Source of the DNA: Archivesica marissinica
Taxonomy: Eukaryota; Mollusca; Bivalvia; Venerida; Vesicomyidae
Reading direction: 5' to 3'
DNA length: 64,000 bases
Assembly (NCBI GenBank): GCA_014843695.1
Contig: CM026395.1
Location: 44,130,396-44,194,395 of the forward strand
Shown here: positions 53,701 to 59,700 of the stretch, piece by piece
Position numbering within the stretch: the first letter of the stretch is position 1
How the letters are laid out: each line of letters begins with the position of its first letter
Made by a program: the position numbers and the translations under genes
The notes under the pieces: generated by a model
What the model saw: only the letters and a program-made list of their open reading frames with translations
What the model was told of the DNA's origin: nothing
The model's database searches: none

Positions 53701-56700
53701 GTACAAATGTTGCCAGAGACAACACACTTGTGTATATTGACCTACATTGTAAAGCAGGTGAGCATTGGCATTCGCTTGGCATCACTCTTGATAAGCATAA
53801 GACAACTCTTGTTTTTCCAGGTTCTCCAGAAAGGACGAGGAACGATGATTGTTGCCCGACGTCCACAAGGAGAGGCCAAAGCCAGCAGTTATCTCCCATG
53901 TGAATTTTGTAAAGGCTTCTTTCAAAAACAACAGTTGTATTTACATGTTAAATCTTGCATGTTCCGGACTGAGGAGGTAACAGAAAGAAATTTTGTTAGA
54001 AATGCTCGGTGCCTGTTGTCACCCTTTATGCCAAGAGTACATGAAGATGTTGCTTACCTGAACAGTGTCATACAAAAAATGCGTGAAACTAAGAAGCATC
54101 CTGGACTGCAACAGATATGTTTTGAGGATGAATTAATCAGAGAATTTGGTTGTTGGCTTTCTGGAAAGTTAGGGTCAAAAAATGAACAAAGAAGGAAAGA
54201 TGAGGACAATGTTCGAACAAAAATGAGAGCTCTTGCGAGGCTCCTTATGAAGCTAAATGAAGGTAAAACATTTAGGGAAAACTTAAGTTTCTACATTTCA
54301 CCAAGGCAGTTCAAAGTAGTTGTTCAAGCAGTGAAAGAACTCTACAAAGAAGCCAATTCTCCACAGCTTGGGTTAACACTAGGACATTACATAAAACAAG
54401 TAAGTCTTCTGAAAGGTAGCGTAGCATTACAGCTTGAAGACAGAAAAATGAAAAATGAGGCGAATGATTTTATGGAGCTGTACAGAGCCCTTTGGATTTC
54501 AAATGTCGCATCTGTAGCAGACAGGTCGAAGCGTCTTAATGCGTTGAACAGGAGATGTAATCTTCCCTGTACAGAAGATCTCGTCAGATTGAAGGAGGAC
54601 CTTGAAAAGAAAATCAGTGACCTCATAAAAAATACAGACCCTACCTATGCAGAATATGTTTCAATGACTCAAGTGCTCATTGCACGCATAGTGTTGTTCA
54701 ATAAGAGGAGAATATCGGAAGTGGATGAATTGACAGTCAGTGACTTCAATAGCAGATTGAGTGGCCAAGAACTAGATGCAAACACAGAAATCATCAACTC
54801 CCTTGGAATAGCTGAGCAGTCATTGTTGAGAAGGTAAATATCATTTGCTCTTAGATTTGTCCTTGGCTTTGTTTCATGGCGAACAGCAGGAAATGAAAAG
54901 TTGTCGTTTTGGCTGGGCGTTTGGTTTTTGACAACATACGATGTGAATGAATGCTTTTTTCTCATTGGTCAAAAATGAAACATGTAAATACATATATAAA
55001 CAGCAGCCAATGAAATTCCGCTGTATATTCACTGCGTATCTTATCCAAAATGGAACAATTATTGAATTTTACTTTTGTTTTGTATTTGATTCCTGTATTG
55101 CTCTGTTGGATCTGCACGCCGAGGCTGCAAACAACATGATTCGCGAGAGAAAGATTCCATTTAACGAAGTAGGAGTGATTTTTAGATGTTACGAGTATTA
55201 CACTGGGTAAAACGCCAAGAAAACATACCGCCAAATCGAAAACCGAACGCCCAGCCAAAACGACAACATTTCATGTCCTGCTGTTCACGATGAAACAATG
55301 TACCATTCTGGTGTTATTTGACCGATCTCGATGAAATAAAAAGTATTTGTTGATAGAATAAGGTCTTCCGGTCGGGACCACGATGCCCTATATCAGTGAT
55401 CTGGTCGTTTTTACCTAGTTTCTCGTCGATGTTTCTGCATGCATGTTTCAATTTCGTTGGTTGCCTTTATTATATATTACTTACTATATGACCATAGGCC
55501 AAAAATAAAATAAAAATTTTGTGCCTGTGGTCAAAACCTAGGTCAAATTTCTGAAAAAGCTTTTGTACACTCGTAAGTTGTACATTAGGTGCAATGACTC
55601 AGGTGAACGATTAAAAGCCATCATGGCCCTCTTGTTAACCAGGTTTTCCGAAGGAAAAATCTGGTTATTAGATTGGCAAATGTCGCCGGGCGGATGGGCG
55701 TGAACAATTTCTTCCAAGCGCAATTCGTCGTACATTTCTCAAAGGATTTGGACCAAACTTTCACGTAACAATTGTCATCAACTGCCCTGGTGCATATTGT
55801 CGGGATTTTGTGTTTCGACCATTTTTAGTGGAGTTATAGCCCATTGTTTACAGGGCTGTACAAAAATCCTGACGCCCGGGACAAGTTGAAAATTACGGCG
55901 AACAAGTGGCTAATTTCAAAACGTTAGTCCCGGACAAGTGCCTTTTTCAAAAATCATAATCACCCGGCTCTATTTACTTTCGCCAAAAAACGGATGAATT
56001 ACCGCGGTAGAAATCCAATGAAACACCGTGTATGGCCCTTGACTTAGTTAAAAACAATATATTTTGTGTCGTTATGAGCATAGAGCCATCAATTTTCATT
56101 CGATCTTCGTTGTTGATATCAATAAAATCTGGGATGACCTTTGAAAACCAGCCAAGTCACACATTTAACAGCAGAGTTATGGCCCTTGATTTAGTTAGAA
56201 ATGGTATATTTCGCCTTGTTAACACAATAGGGGCTTTAATGTTCTTTAGATCTTTATCAAGTGTTATCAATGAAAGTTTTGCCAGTAGAGCGTTCAGGAC
56301 CACATGGGCCTCTTGTCATATATTTGACTTACTGATCTAGAGTTACTGCAGATTTAAACTCACAAACATGCTGCCCAATATTTATGAAGAAATAGCTCTG
56401 TTTGTCTTTACATAGTGTCCTAGTTTTTGACTTCGTTTGACCCAAGATCGCTATCGTGTTTGTCCGATTGGCTTAATTAACGGCATTTAAAGTTTCTAAC
56501 AAGTGTAAAGGGTTATTTCATATATTCCCTGTCACAAACAATTGACTAATTATGACATATTTGCAGATGGCTTCAGTTTATAAGACGACCGTCGTTCTCC
56601 TTCATCAACTGACATGTTAAACCGCTCCTTCATCAACTGACATGTTTAATCCGCTAAGTGTTACACCTTAAACTGATAATCGCCGTTTGTCAGTTCAAAC

Positions 56701-59700
56701 AGTCAATCGAGGCAATTACTAATTAGGCAATTTGGAATTACTGTTAAATTTCGACCAATCAAACGAAGTTATTCTTTTGGCAACTCCCACTTTTTCAACT
56801 GACAAGACAGGTCCGATCCTGACTTACTTTAATACGTACTTTGATCTCGCCCACCATTTTTGAAAGCGTGTTTGGAAAATAATGGCATTTTAATCCCATC
56901 CTCTGCAAAAGTTAGAAAACAAATGAAAATGTTATCCTTTTTATTATTTCTAAAACAATGTGTAAATAGTCGAACAATGCTGTACTTTGATCTCGGGGAA
57001 GTCAATAAGAAAGTGACAGTTCTACTGTACACATACTTGGATACACATAAATTCGGACAGCGAACATAATTCTCATATCGAATAAGTAAAACGAATATTC
57101 GAATATTGATTTCAGTATTTGTTCCCATCCCTACTGTATATACTAGGACCTCACAAACCACATAATATATACTAAGACCCCACAAACGACATCCTATATA
57201 CTAAGACCCCGCAAACTACATAATATATACTAAGACCCCACAAACTACATTATATATACCAAGACCCCACAAACTACATCCTATATACTAAGACCCCACA
57301 AACGATATCCTATATACTAAGACCCCGCAAACTACATAATATATACTAAGACCCCACAAACTACATTATATATACCAAGACCCCACAAACTACATCCTAT
57401 ATACTAAGACCCCACAAACTACATCCTATATACTAAGACCCCACAAACCACATCAGGCCGTGTCTCATTTATATCAAATAAACATAGACTGCTACAAAAG
57501 TCAGACCTGTCAGTTGGATCTGTCAATGTTCATCTTGTTTCAGGACAGAGCTAATAGAGGTACGAGGCAAGAGTACACGTGGTTTGAGAAAGGTGTATGT
57601 AATATTAACAGCAGATATGGTCAAGGGGATTGCCCATATCTTGATGGTCAGGGCAAGGGCTGGAGTTAATCCCCAAAACAAATATTTGTTTGGAAGGACA
57701 ACCTCAACTCCACAAGATGGATGTGAGGCCATTAGAGAAGTTACCACAAAATGTGCTGGTCTGTTAAACCCTGCTCTAATCCGAACAAGAAAGCTAAGAA
57801 AATACTTAGCAACCACAACTCAGGTAATCTTGTTTTCAATAGTATTGAACTTTTGCCCTATTTGGCTCTCAGGATTTCAGAATAACTCTAGGATGCTGAC
57901 AAAATATGAAATTTTAAGAATTATTCAAAGATAACCTGGGATGTTGAAAAAAAGCACTTTGTTTATATCATAGCCATGGCTTGTCTGGTTACTGCAAACA
58001 AAAAAATGTGAAATGGTGAATGATCGCCAAGCTTTTCCTTTTATAATCTAAATTACAACATGCACGAGTGTTACTCAGACATTACAACCAAGGGTGAAAA
58101 CCATTCTGCTCGCATATAAAGTAAGCAATACAGAAACCTAAATATTTTCAAAATCCATCAAGGCATGGTTTACATACTTGGCACTTGAAACTTCGAACAT
58201 GTATTCAGGGTCATAATGTAAGGTCATAAGCCAAACCCCATAACTCTGACTTGCATTTTAACAGAATTATGCCCCTTTTTGGACTTAGAAAATGCTGAGA
58301 AAATGCTGGTTGTAAGTTTTGCATGCAAGTTCATATCTGTATTAACTACTGAGTGTATTCACTTGAAACTTCACACATGTTTACACAAACTTCTTCGGAT
58401 GATGATGAGTTCAAGATTATACCTTTTTACAATAACATTAAATGGCTTATATAATACTATCCAGCACTGAGAATAGTTGAGCGTGCTGTTCATCGACAGC
58501 TCTTGTTGGTCTGTCTGATTGTCTGTACCAAACGTTAACCTTGGCTATAATGTTTGACCTATATGAGATACAGACTTCATATTTGGCATACATGTACAAC
58601 TAGTCGAGACCTTTAAAATGACACCAACATCATTGGCCTTGTGACCTTGACTAATTTCAATATCGTTCATTTCCATCTAAATGTTGTATATTGAAATCGT
58701 ACACAATCTTGAAACAGCTACTGCAATCAGCTTTTTCGTGACCACCCAGGTAAGGTAGAGTGTCCACCTCTGGTATGGGAGGTCATGAGTTCAAATCCCA
58801 GCCTCGTCATACCAAAGACTTAAAATATGGCTTTCTGTCCTTGGTGCTCAGGGCTGTGGGGTTAGTATTTCTACCCCAATGGAGTACTTGTTCTCAGCCA
58901 TTGACTGCTGTATGTAACTGAAATAATGTTGAAAACGGTGTAAAACCCTATTCAAACAAACAAACCGCTTTTTCGCACCCTCAATGTGCTTCCTGTATTT
59001 TGCAGAATGACTCGACATGATATATATAATTTCTTATTTAGGTCATGGAAATGAGTCGAGACGAATTGCAGCTTGTTGCAGATCATATGGGACACTCACT
59101 AGCAATGCACACAGATGTGTATAGGTTACAAAGTTCCGTCCTTGAAAGAACCAAAGTAGCTCGTGTTCTTCTAGGCCTAGAAAATGGGCACATGGGAAAG
59201 TTTCAAGGAAGAGATTTGGCCACAGTAGACCTTGAGGGTAAGTCGTAATTAAAATACAGTTACCCATAGTACAATTATTTCCTCTTGCATATAGTATTCA
59301 GGATCATCTAATCTTTCAATACTCTGTTTTGAACGGTCAGATCTTTATATGGCTGTCTGCATTGGAGTTGTCCAGCAAAGATATTTAGTAGTAGTTTTTA
59401 CCTACATGTAAATAATTCATACCTAATAGTTTATACAAATTTATTTTAGCTCGATTGCGAAACAAGTTCTTTCAACTTATATTAATCACTCTCGAGACCT
59501 CATTCCTGATGGAATCCATCGCCATGAGGGGGAGAGAAGAGGTAACGTGGAATTCAAATGCCTTGCCTAAGGGCACAATCGTAACGGCTCCAGCGGGGCT
59601 CGAACTCCGGACCTTTCGCAATCTTCATGAGCTTACAACAAAGTGTTATAAGCTACTTGCTCTGTCATGGGCATTCCATTGTCGGTGCCAAAGAATGAAG

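Noticed and set aside
53707..53820. An ATG upstream of exon 11 as the start of a separate gene
   Set aside because: The stretch has no homology-like features, a good acceptor lies at 53820, and exon 10 joins in phase with the continuing NFAHNAT-VLQKGRG sequence.
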